Notes under the pieces: generated by a model
Told to the model about the DNA's origin: nothing
Seen by the model: the letters and a program-made list of their open reading frames with translations, nothing else
The model's database searches: none
Program-made: the position numbers and the translations under genes
In this document: positions 41,550 through 50,973 of the stretch, in pieces
How the letters are laid out: every line of letters begins with the position of its first letter
Numbering within the stretch: position 1 is the stretch's first letter
Assembly (NCBI RefSeq): GCF_052113705.1
Contig: NZ_JBGQOG010000002.1
Location: 62,001 to 126,000 of the forward strand
Length of the DNA: 64,000 nt
Reading direction: 5' to 3'
Source of the DNA: JBGQOG01 sp052113705
GTDB lineage: Bacteria > Pseudomonadota > Alphaproteobacteria > Rhodobacterales > Rhodobacteraceae

Positions 41550-42894
41550 GGTTCACCTCCGTCACGTCCAGCCGGAATGCGGCCATCGGGTCCTGCAACT
41601 GCAGCACATGGTTCAGGCAAAACTCATAAATCGCCCCGCGATTCATCTCGGCAGGCGAGAAGGGGAAGGCAAAAGTCGGCATCGCCTCTTCAGCTTCGAG
41701 CGCATGGTGCAAGAGATAGGGATTGAGGAATTTCGCGATCTCGCCCGCAAGCGCCTCACTCGGGGCGGTGATGATGCCGAGCGCCCCCACCTCCACCGGC
41801 AGGGTGCGGCGGGTTTCCAGCGCGCCCAGCGTCGCATCGACGCCGATCAGCCGGATCTCGAGATCATAGTCGATATCGCCCAGCCGCTCTGCCACTTTCG
41901 CGCGGGTCTGCGCGATGCAGTCATCGGCCCAACGGCGGGCATTTTCCACATAGCGGCGGTCGCGCAGCAGCGCCAGCGCCACCACTTGATAGCCCGCCAC
42001 CCGCGCGCCTTCGAGTTTCACGGTGTAATCGCCCGGCACCCAGACCGAGCCTTCAACCCGCACCTGACGCGCGTCCAGCGCCTGATAGCGCGCGGCGGTC
42101 ACATCCAGATGGCCGCCCGGCTCATAGAGGATGTAGGGGTCGGAGTTTTCATAGAGCATATGCGCCGAAACGGTGAAGGGCGTTGCCCGCGCCTCCTCGC
42201 CCAGGGGGGTGAAGGTGAAGCCCGTCGCGTCAAAATCAATCTGGATCGTTCCGGAGGCGGGATGCGTGGTGGCAATCGCGCCGCATTCGCCCACCTTGGC
42301 CCCGTGCCAGGCGCCGCCCGCATGATCGCCGCGCGCCAGCGGCAGCGCCGCGATGATCGCCGTGTCGGTGGTGCGCCCGGCAATCACGATATCGGCGCCG
42401 GTCGCCAATGCCGCCTGAATTTGCTCTGCCCCCGCCAGCGCCACGATATTGGTGCAGGACAAGAGCAGCTCTTCGGAAATCTCAGGGGCTGCGGGCAAAG
42501 CGCGGATCTGCCCCGCCGCCAAAGCCCGTGCCATCTCGGCGCCGTTTTGGCCGGAATAGAGCCGCGCCACCTTGACGCTCTGCCCCAGCTCGGCCGCCAG
42601 TTCGACGGTGATGTCATAGAGCCAGTCAACGGCGAGATCGGCACCACAGGTACCCGATGTGCCGATCACCAGAGGTACCCCGGCCTCGGCCCGCGCCCGC
42701 ATCAGGTCGCGCCATTCCGCCTTGGTCGAGGCGCGGGAATACTTTGACACCCCCCGCCCAAGATAAGAGGGCCCACTGTCCGTGGACCCCCCATCAACCG
42801 CGATGATATCCGGCCGGTTGGCCACCCCCAGGGCGAGCGCCGCCCGGTCATATCCAAGGCCCAGCGCCCCGGTCGGTATCAGTACACGTGTCAT
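41542..42894 (-). CDS. AtuA-family protein (DUF1446)
   Basis: A 450-residue protein of the AtuA family, named from the acyclic terpene utilisation cluster of Pseudomonas and often near acyl-CoA carboxylase genes. Conserved segments: AVDGGSTDSGPSYLG, VIGTSGTCGADLAVDWLYD and VIAGRTTDTAIIAALPLARG. Function is unproven; a hydroxyacyl-CoA or acid-modifying role is often suggested. Its ATG shares a base with the tctA stop (TGATG) and it overlaps DUF4387 by 8 bases, so it belongs to the tct operon, implying that it processes what the transporter imports. Confidence 0.82.
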   Translation of the reverse strand: MTRVLIPTGALGLGYDRAALALGVANRPDIIAVDGGSTDSGPSYLGRGVSKYSRASTKAEWRDLMRARAEAGVPLVIGTSGTCGADLAVDWLYDITVELAAELGQSVKVARLYSGQNGAEMARALAAGQIRALPAAPEISEELLLSCTNIVALAGAEQIQAALATGADIVIAGRTTDTAIIAALPLARGDHAGGAWHGAKVGECGAIATTHPASGTIQIDFDATGFTFTPLGEEARATPFTVSAHMLYENSDPYILYEPGGHLDVTAARYQALDARQVRVEGSVWVPGDYTVKLEGARVAGYQVVALALLRDRRYVENARRWADDCIAQTRAKVAERLGDIDYDLEIRLIGVDATLGALETRRTLPVEVGALGIITAPSEALAGEIAKFLNPYLLHHALEAEEAMPTFAFPFSPAEMNRGAIYEFCLNHVLQLQDPMAAFRLDVTEVNHG

Positions 42895-44411
42895 CAGTCT
42901 TCAAGCGCCTCCATCGGAGCTGCCGGTTTTTTCAGGAAACGGCGCAGGAAGAACGGCGCCACAAAGCCGGCAATCGCGGCCACCCACAGCCCGACCGAGA
43001 TACCACTCGACAGGAGATAGGTCCAATCACCATCCGAGATCACCATCGCGCGGCGCAGGTTGTCCTCCATCTGGTTGCCCAGAAGGATGCCCATGATCAC
43101 CGGCACGGTCGGCACTTCCAGCTTGCGCAGGAAATAGCCCAGCGCGCCGAAGGCCATCATCATCACCAGGTCAAAATAGCTGCCGGTCAGCGAGTAGATG
43201 CCGACAAAGGAGATCATCGTGACGCCCGGCATCAGCACATAGGCCGGCACCTGCAGGATGCGCACAAAGATTTTGACCATCGGGATGTTCATCACCAACA
43301 GCACGAAGTTGGCGATCAGGAGCGAGACGATCAGGCCCCAGACCACTTCCGGCTGCTCGGCAAAGAGCGTCGGCCCCGGGGTGATGTTCAGCGTCATCAA
43401 GAGCGCCAGCAGCACCGCAGTGGTTCCCGACCCCGGCACGCCCAGCGTCAGCATCGGGATCAGCGCACCGCCTGCGGCCGCGTTGTTCCCGGCCTCAGGC
43501 GCCGCCACACCACGCGGATCGCCCTTGCCGAAAAAGCCCTTGGGCCCGGCAATGCCTTTTTCCGTCGTATAGGCGAGGAACGAGCCCAGCGAGGCGCCCG
43601 CGCCCGGCAGAATGCCCGCGATAAAGCCGATGACCGAGGAACGCAGCATCACGCCCGAGGTGGCGATCAGATCCTTGACCGGCAGCGTCACTTTCTCAAG
43701 TTTCACGCCAATCGCGCTGTCTTTGCCGTGGCTTTCGATAAAGGAGAAAACCTCGGTGATGGCGAAAAGACCGACGATGGCGACCAGAAAGTCGACGCCG
43801 TCATTCAGGTGCATGTTGCCGCCGGTAAAGCGCGGCATGCCGGAGGTATTGTCGAGGCCGATCATCGCAATGCCCAGACCGATCACCGCGCCCAGCGCCG
43901 CTTTCGCCTGGTTCTTGGAACCGACGCCGCCGAGGGTGGTGAAGGCCAGCAGATAAAGCGCGAAATATTCGGCCGGGCCAAAGAGATAGGCGATGCGCGC
44001 GACGAGCGGTGCCACCAACATCAGGCCGATGGTGGCAAACAGCGCACCGACAAAGCTGGCCACGCCGGAAATCACCAGCGCATCGCCCGCGCGGCCCTGT
44101 TTCGCCATCGGATAGCCGTCGAGCGTGGTCATCAGCGCCGGCTCATCGCCGGGGATGTTCAGCAGGATCGAGGAGATCCGCCCGCCATACATCGCGCCGT
44201 AATAGACCGAGGTCAGCAGCACGAGCGCCGAGGTCGCATCCAGCCCCAGCGTGAAGGCCAGCGGGATCAGGATCGCCACGCCATTCGACGGCCCGAGGCC
44301 GGGCAGCGCGCCGATGATCGTGCCGAGGAAACAGCCGATGACCGAGAGCATCAGCGTGAAGGGATTGACCGCCACCGAAAAACCGAGGGCGAGGTTGTGC
44401 AAAAGTTCCAT
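42894..44411 (-). CDS. tctA: Tripartite tricarboxylate transporter large subunit TctA
   Basis: A 505-residue permease with about 12 helices. The TctA signatures GALPGLGPSNGVAILIPLAF (near residue 33) and GILPGAGASLGSFLAY (mid-protein) are both intact. Takes substrate from the periplasmic TctC protein and moves it with Na+. Lies between tctB and atuA, with overlapping stop and start to atuA. Confidence 0.93.
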   Translation of the reverse strand: MELLHNLALGFSVAVNPFTLMLSVIGCFLGTIIGALPGLGPSNGVAILIPLAFTLGLDATSALVLLTSVYYGAMYGGRISSILLNIPGDEPALMTTLDGYPMAKQGRAGDALVISGVASFVGALFATIGLMLVAPLVARIAYLFGPAEYFALYLLAFTTLGGVGSKNQAKAALGAVIGLGIAMIGLDNTSGMPRFTGGNMHLNDGVDFLVAIVGLFAITEVFSFIESHGKDSAIGVKLEKVTLPVKDLIATSGVMLRSSVIGFIAGILPGAGASLGSFLAYTTEKGIAGPKGFFGKGDPRGVAAPEAGNNAAAGGALIPMLTLGVPGSGTTAVLLALLMTLNITPGPTLFAEQPEVVWGLIVSLLIANFVLLVMNIPMVKIFVRILQVPAYVLMPGVTMISFVGIYSLTGSYFDLVMMMAFGALGYFLRKLEVPTVPVIMGILLGNQMEDNLRRAMVISDGDWTYLLSSGISVGLWVAAIAGFVAPFFLRRFLKKPAAPMEALED

Positions 44412-44423
44412 GATGAGGGTCCC

Positions 44424-44864
44424 TTAACCGAGCAGAGCGCGGGGCAGGGCAACCAGCCCGAGACCCAGCCCGAATTTAAACAGGGCGAACAAACCCACCG
44501 ACAGACCGATGCCGGAGAACACCGCCGTCTGCACGCGCGGCGCGATCTGATAGCTGACGATCCCCGCCGCAAGCGCGGTGGGCAACAGGAAACCAAAGGG
44601 TTTCAGCGCATAGGCATAGGCAATCAGCACCACCAGCGCGACACCCATATGCAGGAAGGTCGGCAGGTCGGGCCAGGACGGTTCCTCATCGGGTTTCAGG
44701 ATAATCATGATGCCGCAGAGAACCCCGACCGCTCCGATGATGATCGGAAAGATCTTCGAGCCCACGGGATCGGACAAAAAGCTGGTCTGAATCTGTGTGG
44801 CACTGACGATATACGCCAGTGCCACCAGAGCCACGACCAGACCGAAGATCCGGTCGGATTTCAT
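44424..44864 (-). CDS. tctB: Tripartite tricarboxylate transporter small subunit TctB
   Basis: A 146-residue membrane protein with four predicted helices, the TctB family (LVVALVALAYIVSATQI, PIIIGAVGVLCGIMIILKP). Acts with TctA. Its ATG overlaps the tctC stop (TAATG), and 12 bases separate it from tctA. Confidence 0.9.
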   Translation of the reverse strand: MKSDRIFGLVVALVALAYIVSATQIQTSFLSDPVGSKIFPIIIGAVGVLCGIMIILKPDEEPSWPDLPTFLHMGVALVVLIAYAYALKPFGFLLPTALAAGIVSYQIAPRVQTAVFSGIGLSVGLFALFKFGLGLGLVALPRALLG

Positions 44865-45829
44865 TATTGGATAACCCCGATTTCTTTCGACATTTCAGTG
44901 GTTTGAGCCACAACGCCGTTGACCCATTCCTGGAAATCATCGCCGACCAGCGTAAAGGACGCCAGACCGTTCGATTCCATCACGGCCTGCCATTCGGCGC
45001 TGTCAGCCACTGCTTGCAGACGGCTCGCCCAAAGATTGAACGCATCGTCCGAGATGTCTTTGGGCACATAGAGGCCGCGCCAGTTGACGGCTTCAACGTC
45101 ATAACCCTGCTCTTTTGCGGTCGGGATATCAAAGCCCGGGATCCGCTCAGACGACAGCACCGCCAAGGCCCGCACTTCACCCGATTTGATGAAGCCGATG
45201 GTTTCCGACATGTCGCCGGTCATCGCCTGGGTGTGGCCACCGATGGTTTGGGTGATCGCATCCGCGCCACCGTCGACGCCGATGTATTTCACCTTGCGGA
45301 TGTCGGTGAAGCCCGCAGCTTTCAGCACTTGCAGCGGCTTCATGTGGTCAAAACCACCGGCAGCCGAACCGCCTGCGAAGGTGACCGAGCCCGGATCGGC
45401 CTTGATCGCCTCAACCAGATCCTTCAGCGTCATATAGGGGCTGTCTTTCGCCACAACGATGACACCCGGGTCGCCTGCAATGGCGCCCACGAAACGCACT
45501 TGGTCAGCGGTTGCGCCACCAAAGGCGTTCTGCGCCAGACGGGTGGTGGTTGCCGAGGAGGCCGCCACGATGAGGTCTTCGTCGCTGGAGCGCTCGTTCA
45601 CCACATAGGAGTAGGCCAGACCGCCACCGGCGCCTGCCATGTTGGTCACCTGAACCGGCGCCGCCACCAGCTTCTCATCGAACAGCAGCTTGCCGATCTG
45701 ACGGCACGTGAAGTCCCAGCCGCCGCCCGCATTTGCCGGCGCGATGCATTCGGTCGCCCAAGCGCCCTGAGCCGCGGTCACAGCCAGCACGGCGCTGGTG
45801 CCCAGCGCCTTCAGAAGGGTGATTTTCAT
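44864..45829 (-). CDS. tctC: Tripartite tricarboxylate transporter binding protein TctC
   Basis: A 321-residue periplasmic solute-binding protein: signal peptide (about 1-26, ALGTSAVLAVTAAQGAWA) and a two-lobed fold. The opening ECIAPANAGGGWDFTCRQIG and TFAGGSAAGGFDHMKPL are typical of TctC-type proteins. Ligand unknown; in this family mostly di- and tricarboxylates. ATG 45829 has GGAGG 6 bases before. First gene of the tctCBA-atuA-DUF4387 operon, divergent from its regulator genes. Confidence 0.92.
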   Translation of the reverse strand: MKITLLKALGTSAVLAVTAAQGAWATECIAPANAGGGWDFTCRQIGKLLFDEKLVAAPVQVTNMAGAGGGLAYSYVVNERSSDEDLIVAASSATTTRLAQNAFGGATADQVRFVGAIAGDPGVIVVAKDSPYMTLKDLVEAIKADPGSVTFAGGSAAGGFDHMKPLQVLKAAGFTDIRKVKYIGVDGGADAITQTIGGHTQAMTGDMSETIGFIKSGEVRALAVLSSERIPGFDIPTAKEQGYDVEAVNWRGLYVPKDISDDAFNLWASRLQAVADSAEWQAVMESNGLASFTLVGDDFQEWVNGVVAQTTEMSKEIGVIQ

Positions 45830-45969
45830 TGGTGTCCTCCCAGACATTTATGTGCCGGTAAAACCGCGCCGCCGATGGCCCGGTCCTCCCTTGCAGAAGC
45901 CAACGATTCGGGGGAAACCTGACAGCAACCTGTCACGGGGTCACATATTCGCGAGGAGAGGGCTGGAAC

Positions 45970-46635
45970 ATGCGCTATCTGATGGTTGAGGACAGCGATG
46001 AACTGGCCCGCTCGGTCGCTGACAGGCTGCGCCTTGATGGCCATGCGGTGGACCGCGCCTGCAGCCTGTCTGAGGCCGAAGATTGTCTGGGCGTTGCCCC
46101 TTATGATCTGATATTGCTTGATCTTTCACTGCCTGATGGGGACGGGCGTGATTTTTTGATCGCCCAGCGCCGGGCGCGGCGCGATGTGCCGATCATCGTG
46201 ATGACCGCGCGGGCGGGGGTGGCAGACCGGGTCGATGTGCTCGATCTGGGGGCCGATGATTATGTCACCAAACCCTTCGATTTTGCGGAATTGGAGGCCC
46301 GGTGCCGCGCGGTTTTGCGCCGGCGCGGCGGTGCGACTCAGACCGTGCAGCGATTCGCTGACGTCACCTTCAACCCCTTGTCCGCGCAATTGACCGTGGG
46401 CGAGGAGGCGCGCGAGCTGCGCAACCGCGAGCTGCGGCTGCTGGAAATCCTGCTCGCGGCACCCGAGCGGATCTTTTCCAAGGCCCAGCTCTGCGACCGG
46501 TTGTTCTCCTATGCGGAATCCGTGACCGACAATGCGATCGAGGTCTACGTCGGCCGCCTGCGCAAAAAGCTGGAGGGCAGCCGGGTGCGGATCGAGACGG
46601 TGCGCGGCATGGGCTACCGGCTGACCGCGGCATGA
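45970..46635 (+). CDS. tctD: Response regulator TctD
   Basis: A 221-residue OmpR-type regulator: receiver with Asp51 (LILLDLSLPDGDG) and the Lys motif DDYVTKPFDF, winged-helix output domain (about 125-221, ending TVRGMGYRLTA). Probably activates the divergent tctCBA operon when the substrate is present, as TctD does in Salmonella. Overlaps tctE by ATGA. Confidence 0.9.
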   Translation: MRYLMVEDSDELARSVADRLRLDGHAVDRACSLSEAEDCLGVAPYDLILLDLSLPDGDGRDFLIAQRRARRDVPIIVMTARAGVADRVDVLDLGADDYVTKPFDFAELEARCRAVLRRRGGATQTVQRFADVTFNPLSAQLTVGEEARELRNRELRLLEILLAAPERIFSKAQLCDRLFSYAESVTDNAIEVYVGRLRKKLEGSRVRIETVRGMGYRLTAA

Positions 46636-48029
46636 GACGGTCTTTGGCCCGCCAGACCCCGCTCTCACTGCGGCGGCGGCTGATGCTGCAATTGCTGGCG
46701 CTGGCGGCGGTGCTGGCCATCCTGCTTTATATCATCGTGCGCACCGTGGCGGGCGATGCCGCGCGCGAGACGCTGGATGGGGTGCTGGGCGCCGCCACGC
46801 TGGCCATTGCCGATGAGCTGCGCGGCGGCGATGGCGGGCTGACCATCGACTTGCCGCATGAAGCCTTTGCCATCCTCGGCTCGATCTCGGAGGACCGGAT
46901 CTTTTACCGCATCCTGACCCAAGGCGGCACGCTGACCGGCTATGATGACCTGCCGCCACCGCCGGAGGAGGCCGGGCGCGCCGGATTGAGCCAGCCCTAT
47001 TTCTACACCCTGCCCTACCGTGACACCGAGGTGCGCATTGCCGCCCTTCAACGCACGGTCCTGGTGCAGGACCGCCCGATGCCGGTGACGGTGATGGTGG
47101 CGCAGACCCGCTCGGGGCAAGAGGCGGTGGCGGCGCAGGTGGCGAACCGCGCGGCCGCCCTGGGCCTCGGGGTTTTCGTGCTGGCGGCGGTATTGTCGCT
47201 GATCACCACCAGCTCGGCCTTGCGCCCGATCGACAGGCTGGCCGAGGCTGTCGGGCGGCGCGGGCCGCGCGATCTGCGGGCGGTGGATCACCCGACCCCG
47301 GCAGAGCTGGTGCCGCTGGTGCTGGCGCTGAATGGCTTTATCGCACGGCTGCGCGCGGCGCTCAGCCGGACCGAGACCTTCATCACCGAGGCCGCGCATC
47401 ACATCCGCACACCGCTGGCCACCGTGCGGGCGCGGGCCGAGATCGCGCTGCGCCGCGCCGAAACCGAAGAGGCGCGCGAGACATTGCGCGCGGTGATCCG
47501 GGCGGTGGAGGAAAGCGCGCGCTCGGCCAGTCAGCTTCTCGATCACGCGACGGTCGTCTACCGCACCGACCGGCAGGCCCGCGCGCCGGTGGATCTGCCC
47601 GCGCTTCTGGCCGGGCTGGAACGCAGCTTTGGCCCCACCGCCGAGCTGAAAGATCTGACGCTGATCACCCGGGCCGAGGCCCTGCCCCCGATCCCCGGCG
47701 ACCGGCTGCTGATCGAGGCGGCGCTGCGCAATCTGATGGACAATGCGGTGAAATATTCGCCGCCCGAAAGTGACATCACCCTCTCGCTGACCACGGAAAA
47801 CGAAATGGCCTGCGTCAGCGTGCGCGACCGCGGCCGGGGCCTGTCGGGCAGCGATCAATCGTCTCTGACACGGCGTTTTGGCCGCGGCGAGAATGTCGGC
47901 GACATCGTCGGCTCCGGTCTCGGGCTGACCATCGTCGAGGAAGTCGCCGCCGCGCATGGCGGCCGCTTCAGCATCGAAGAACGTGAAGGAGGTGGCACAT
48001 GCGCCGCGCTTTATTTGCCCTTGGTCTGA
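46632..48029 (+). CDS. tctE: Sensor histidine kinase TctE
   Basis: A 465-residue kinase with two membrane helices (about 17-37 and 172-192) around a periplasmic sensing domain of about 130 residues, then HAMP-like, H-box ITEAAHHIRTPLATVRARAE (His about 256) and an ATP-binding domain (NLMDNAVKYSPPE, GLGLTIVEEVA). It senses the tct substrate, possibly through the binding protein encoded next, whose gene overlaps its 3' end by 31 bases. Confidence 0.88.
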   Translation: MRRSLARQTPLSLRRRLMLQLLALAAVLAILLYIIVRTVAGDAARETLDGVLGAATLAIADELRGGDGGLTIDLPHEAFAILGSISEDRIFYRILTQGGTLTGYDDLPPPPEEAGRAGLSQPYFYTLPYRDTEVRIAALQRTVLVQDRPMPVTVMVAQTRSGQEAVAAQVANRAAALGLGVFVLAAVLSLITTSSALRPIDRLAEAVGRRGPRDLRAVDHPTPAELVPLVLALNGFIARLRAALSRTETFITEAAHHIRTPLATVRARAEIALRRAETEEARETLRAVIRAVEESARSASQLLDHATVVYRTDRQARAPVDLPALLAGLERSFGPTAELKDLTLITRAEALPPIPGDRLLIEAALRNLMDNAVKYSPPESDITLSLTTENEMACVSVRDRGRGLSGSDQSSLTRRFGRGENVGDIVGSGLGLTIVEEVAAAHGGRFSIEEREGGGTCAALYLPLV

Positions 48030-49048
48030 TCCTCGGGCTGGCGGCCCTTGGCTTTGGCCCGGCCCTTGGCTTTGGTATCGAGGAAGACACAAGCTTTCCG
48101 GCGCTCGGCCCGGTGGTGCAGGGCGAAGTGGCGATCATCTCCACCACCGATACCCAGGTTCTGACCCCGGCGATCCTGGCGTTTCAGGCCCGCAATCCCG
48201 GGCTTTCGGTGCGCTACACCGTGGCCAACAGCCTGCAGGTCTTTGCCGCGATCAATGATGAGAACGCCCCCTATGATCTGGTGATCTCCACCGCGATGGA
48301 TCTGCAGATGAAGCTGGCCAATGACGGTCTGGCGCAGCCCTTTTACAGCGCGCTGACCGGGGCGCTGCCCGCCTGGGCGCGCTGGCAGGACCGGCTGTTC
48401 GCCTTTGCGCAAGAGCCGGTGGTGATGCTGGTGTCGCGCAAGGCGTTGCAGGGGCTGCCGCTGCCGCAGACCCGCCGCGATCTGACGCAGCTCTTGCGCG
48501 ATCACCCGGAGCGGTTCGACGGCCGCATCGCCACCTATGACCCCGCGATCTCCGGCGTGGGCTATCTTTTTGACACGCAGGATGCCCGCCTCTCTGACAC
48601 ATTCTGGCGGCTGGCCGAGGTGATGGGCGGGCTGTCACCGCGGCTCTTCGACAGCTCGAACGCGATGATCGACGCGGTGCAATCGGGCGAGCTGGTTCTG
48701 GCCTATAACGTGCTGGGCAGCTATGCCGCGCCCCGGGTGCAATCCGACCCCGATGTGGCGATCATCGAGCTTCAGGACCACACGCTGACCCTGCTGCGCA
48801 CCGGGTTGATCCCGCGCGCCGCGCCGCATCCGGAGCGGGGCGGCGCCTTTCTCGACTTTTTGCTCAGCCCGGAGGGGCGCAGCCTGATCAGCGCGCAGGC
48901 CGGGCTGCCGCCGATTGATGCCGCCGCCCTCGCCGCGCAGCCGCATCTGCGGCCGATCCGGCTGGATTCCGGCCTGCTGGTCTATCTGGATGCCTTGAAA
49001 CGCAAGGCATTTCTGGAAGAATGGCGGGCGGCGGTGATTCAGCCCTGA
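47999..49048 (+). CDS. Periplasmic substrate-binding protein, third partner of TctDE
   Basis: A 349-residue secreted binding protein of the iron/sulphate-type ABC family (signal about 1-24, LFALGLILGLAALGFGPALG; ISTTDTQVLTPAILAF; VLAYNVLGSYAAP). No ABC permease or ATPase lies near. It overlaps tctE by 31 bases, so it is co-translated with the kinase. Such orphans sometimes act as extra sensors that present a ligand to the kinase (established for a few systems, e.g. BctC-BctE); here that is inference. It differs in family from TctC, so it is not a second transporter subunit. Confidence 0.8.
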   Translation: MRRALFALGLILGLAALGFGPALGFGIEEDTSFPALGPVVQGEVAIISTTDTQVLTPAILAFQARNPGLSVRYTVANSLQVFAAINDENAPYDLVISTAMDLQMKLANDGLAQPFYSALTGALPAWARWQDRLFAFAQEPVVMLVSRKALQGLPLPQTRRDLTQLLRDHPERFDGRIATYDPAISGVGYLFDTQDARLSDTFWRLAEVMGGLSPRLFDSSNAMIDAVQSGELVLAYNVLGSYAAPRVQSDPDVAIIELQDHTLTLLRTGLIPRAAPHPERGGAFLDFLLSPEGRSLISAQAGLPPIDAAALAAQPHLRPIRLDSGLLVYLDALKRKAFLEEWRAAVIQP

Positions 49049-49161
49049 CCCCGCGGCGGCGGCGGGGCCACGACCGGCGAAATTCCCCGCTTTTTCCGAT
49101 GCAAGGCTGGCCAGACCGGCGGTTTCCTGCAAAAGTCAGAGGGAATTATTCGGGGTCAGCC

Positions 49162-50973
49162 ATGACGCGCCATTTGTTTGAAACTTCCCGCCGTGCACTG
49201 GCACCTTTTGCGCTGATGATCGCCCTTGGGAGCGGCCCCGTGCTGGCCCTCGACGCCTATCAGTTCGACACACCCGGCGCCGATGAGGCGCTGCGCAACG
49301 CGTTGCTCTCCGCCTCGCTCTCTGACAGCGAAGGCAAGGCCAGCACCGACGCACAAGAGATCTTTGCCGCCGCCCGCGCCGATTACGCCCGCATTCTCGG
49401 GGCGCTCTACGCCGAAGGGTATTACAGCGGCACCATCAACATTCTGGTGAACGGGCGCGAGGCGGCAGCGATTGCGCCGCTGGATATTCCCGGCAAGATC
49501 AGCAGCCTTGCCATCACCGTGACACCCGGCCCGCAATCGACCTTTTCACGGGCCTCGATCGCCCCGCTGGCCCCGAAGACCGAACTGCCCGAAGGATTTG
49601 CCATCGGCAAGACCGCCCGCAGCACGGTGATCCGCGAAGCGGCGACCGTGGGCGTGGATGCCTGGCGCGAGGCGGGCCATGCCAAGGCCGATATTGCCAG
49701 CCAGAAGATCATCGCCGATCACCGCAGCAACACGCTCGACACCGCGATCACACTGGCGCCCGGACCTGAATTGCGGTTCGGCACCCTGAAACTTGAGGGA
49801 TATGAGCGGCTGCGCCCCGCGCGGCTGGAGCAGATCGCCGGCTTTCCCACGGGCGAGGTCTATTCGCCCGAAAAGCTGGATGTGGTGCGCAAGCGTCTGC
49901 GCAAAACCGAGATTTTCAGCTCGATCACGCTGACCGAGGCCGAGACCCCCAATCCCGATGGCACGCTCGACATGACGCTGAACGTGGTGGAGCAACCGCG
50001 CCGCCGCTACAGTTTCGGGGCGGAACTGGACAGCATGGACGGGCTGAACCTGAACGGCTACTGGCTGCACCGCAACCTGCGGGGCCGGGCGGAAAGGCTG
50101 AAAATCTACGGCGAGGTCAACGGCATCGGCGGCAGCACCGGCGGCATTGATTACAAGCTGGGGACACGGGTTGACCGCCCGGCGACGCTGGGCCCCGACA
50201 CCTCGGGCTATGTTTTTGCCGAAGGCATCCGTCTGGATGAAAAGGACTATACCGCCACCGGTTACGAAATCGGCTTTGGTCTGACGCGTGAATTCAGCGA
50301 CAAGCTGAGCGCCGAGGTGGGCCTCGATTACAAGTTCATCAAGGCCGATTTTGGCTTTGCGACCTTTGATTACAAAGTGTTGGCCTTGCCGATCTCGGCG
50401 ACATTCGATGACCGCGACGACAAGCTGGATGCCCATAACGGCTATTACCTCTCCGGCACGGTGACGCCCTATTACGGCATCGGCCTGGCCGAAAGCGGGG
50501 CGCAGGTCAAAGGCGATGCCCGTGCCTATCGCGGTTTTGCCGATGACCGCTTTGTCATCGCCGCGCGCGGGCAACTTGGCGCCGTGCGCGGCTCAACCAT
50601 CGACACCACGCCCAGCGACTATCTGTTCTACTCGGGCGGCGGCGGCACTGTGCGGGGGCAGCCCTATCAATCCCTCGGGGTGAATGTGCTAAACGGCGGC
50701 GCGCAGGGCTCGGGCGGCACCAGCTTTGCCGCCATGTCGCTGGAACTGCGGGCGATGGTCACCAAAAGCATCGGCGTGGTCGGCTTTTATGATGCGGGTT
50801 TCGTCTCGGATGACGGGTTCTTTGGCGATGATGGCGACAGCCATGCCGGGGCCGGGATCGGCCTGCGCTACAAAACCGCCATCGGCCCGATCCGCTTTGA
50901 CGTCGCGACCCCCGTCTCGGGAACCACCGGCGACGGCGTGCAATTCTACCTTGGGATCGGACAGGCCTTTTGA
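49162..50973 (+). CDS. tamA: Outer-membrane translocation protein TamA
   Basis: A 603-residue Omp85 protein: signal (about 10-30), three POTRA domains (about 40-290) and a 16-strand barrel ending in a C-terminal Phe (QFYLGIGQAF), with VRGQPYQSLG in the Omp85 signature loop. Works with TamB to insert autotransporters or move lipids across the envelope. ATG 49162 gives the signal peptide; a GGGG ribosome site is 9 bases away. Stop shares a base with tamB (TGATG). Confidence 0.93.
   Translation: MTRHLFETSRRALAPFALMIALGSGPVLALDAYQFDTPGADEALRNALLSASLSDSEGKASTDAQEIFAAARADYARILGALYAEGYYSGTINILVNGREAAAIAPLDIPGKISSLAITVTPGPQSTFSRASIAPLAPKTELPEGFAIGKTARSTVIREAATVGVDAWREAGHAKADIASQKIIADHRSNTLDTAITLAPGPELRFGTLKLEGYERLRPARLEQIAGFPTGEVYSPEKLDVVRKRLRKTEIFSSITLTEAETPNPDGTLDMTLNVVEQPRRRYSFGAELDSMDGLNLNGYWLHRNLRGRAERLKIYGEVNGIGGSTGGIDYKLGTRVDRPATLGPDTSGYVFAEGIRLDEKDYTATGYEIGFGLTREFSDKLSAEVGLDYKFIKADFGFATFDYKVLALPISATFDDRDDKLDAHNGYYLSGTVTPYYGIGLAESGAQVKGDARAYRGFADDRFVIAARGQLGAVRGSTIDTTPSDYLFYSGGGGTVRGQPYQSLGVNVLNGGAQGSGGTSFAAMSLELRAMVTKSIGVVGFYDAGFVSDDGFFGDDGDSHAGAGIGLRYKTAIGPIRFDVATPVSGTTGDGVQFYLGIGQAF

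Noticed and set aside
42888..44906. A 672-codon plus-strand frame opposite tctA-tctB
   Set aside because: Composition is His/Gln/Arg-rich, typical of the antisense of membrane genes in GC-rich DNA; the opposite strand encodes recognisable TctA and TctB.
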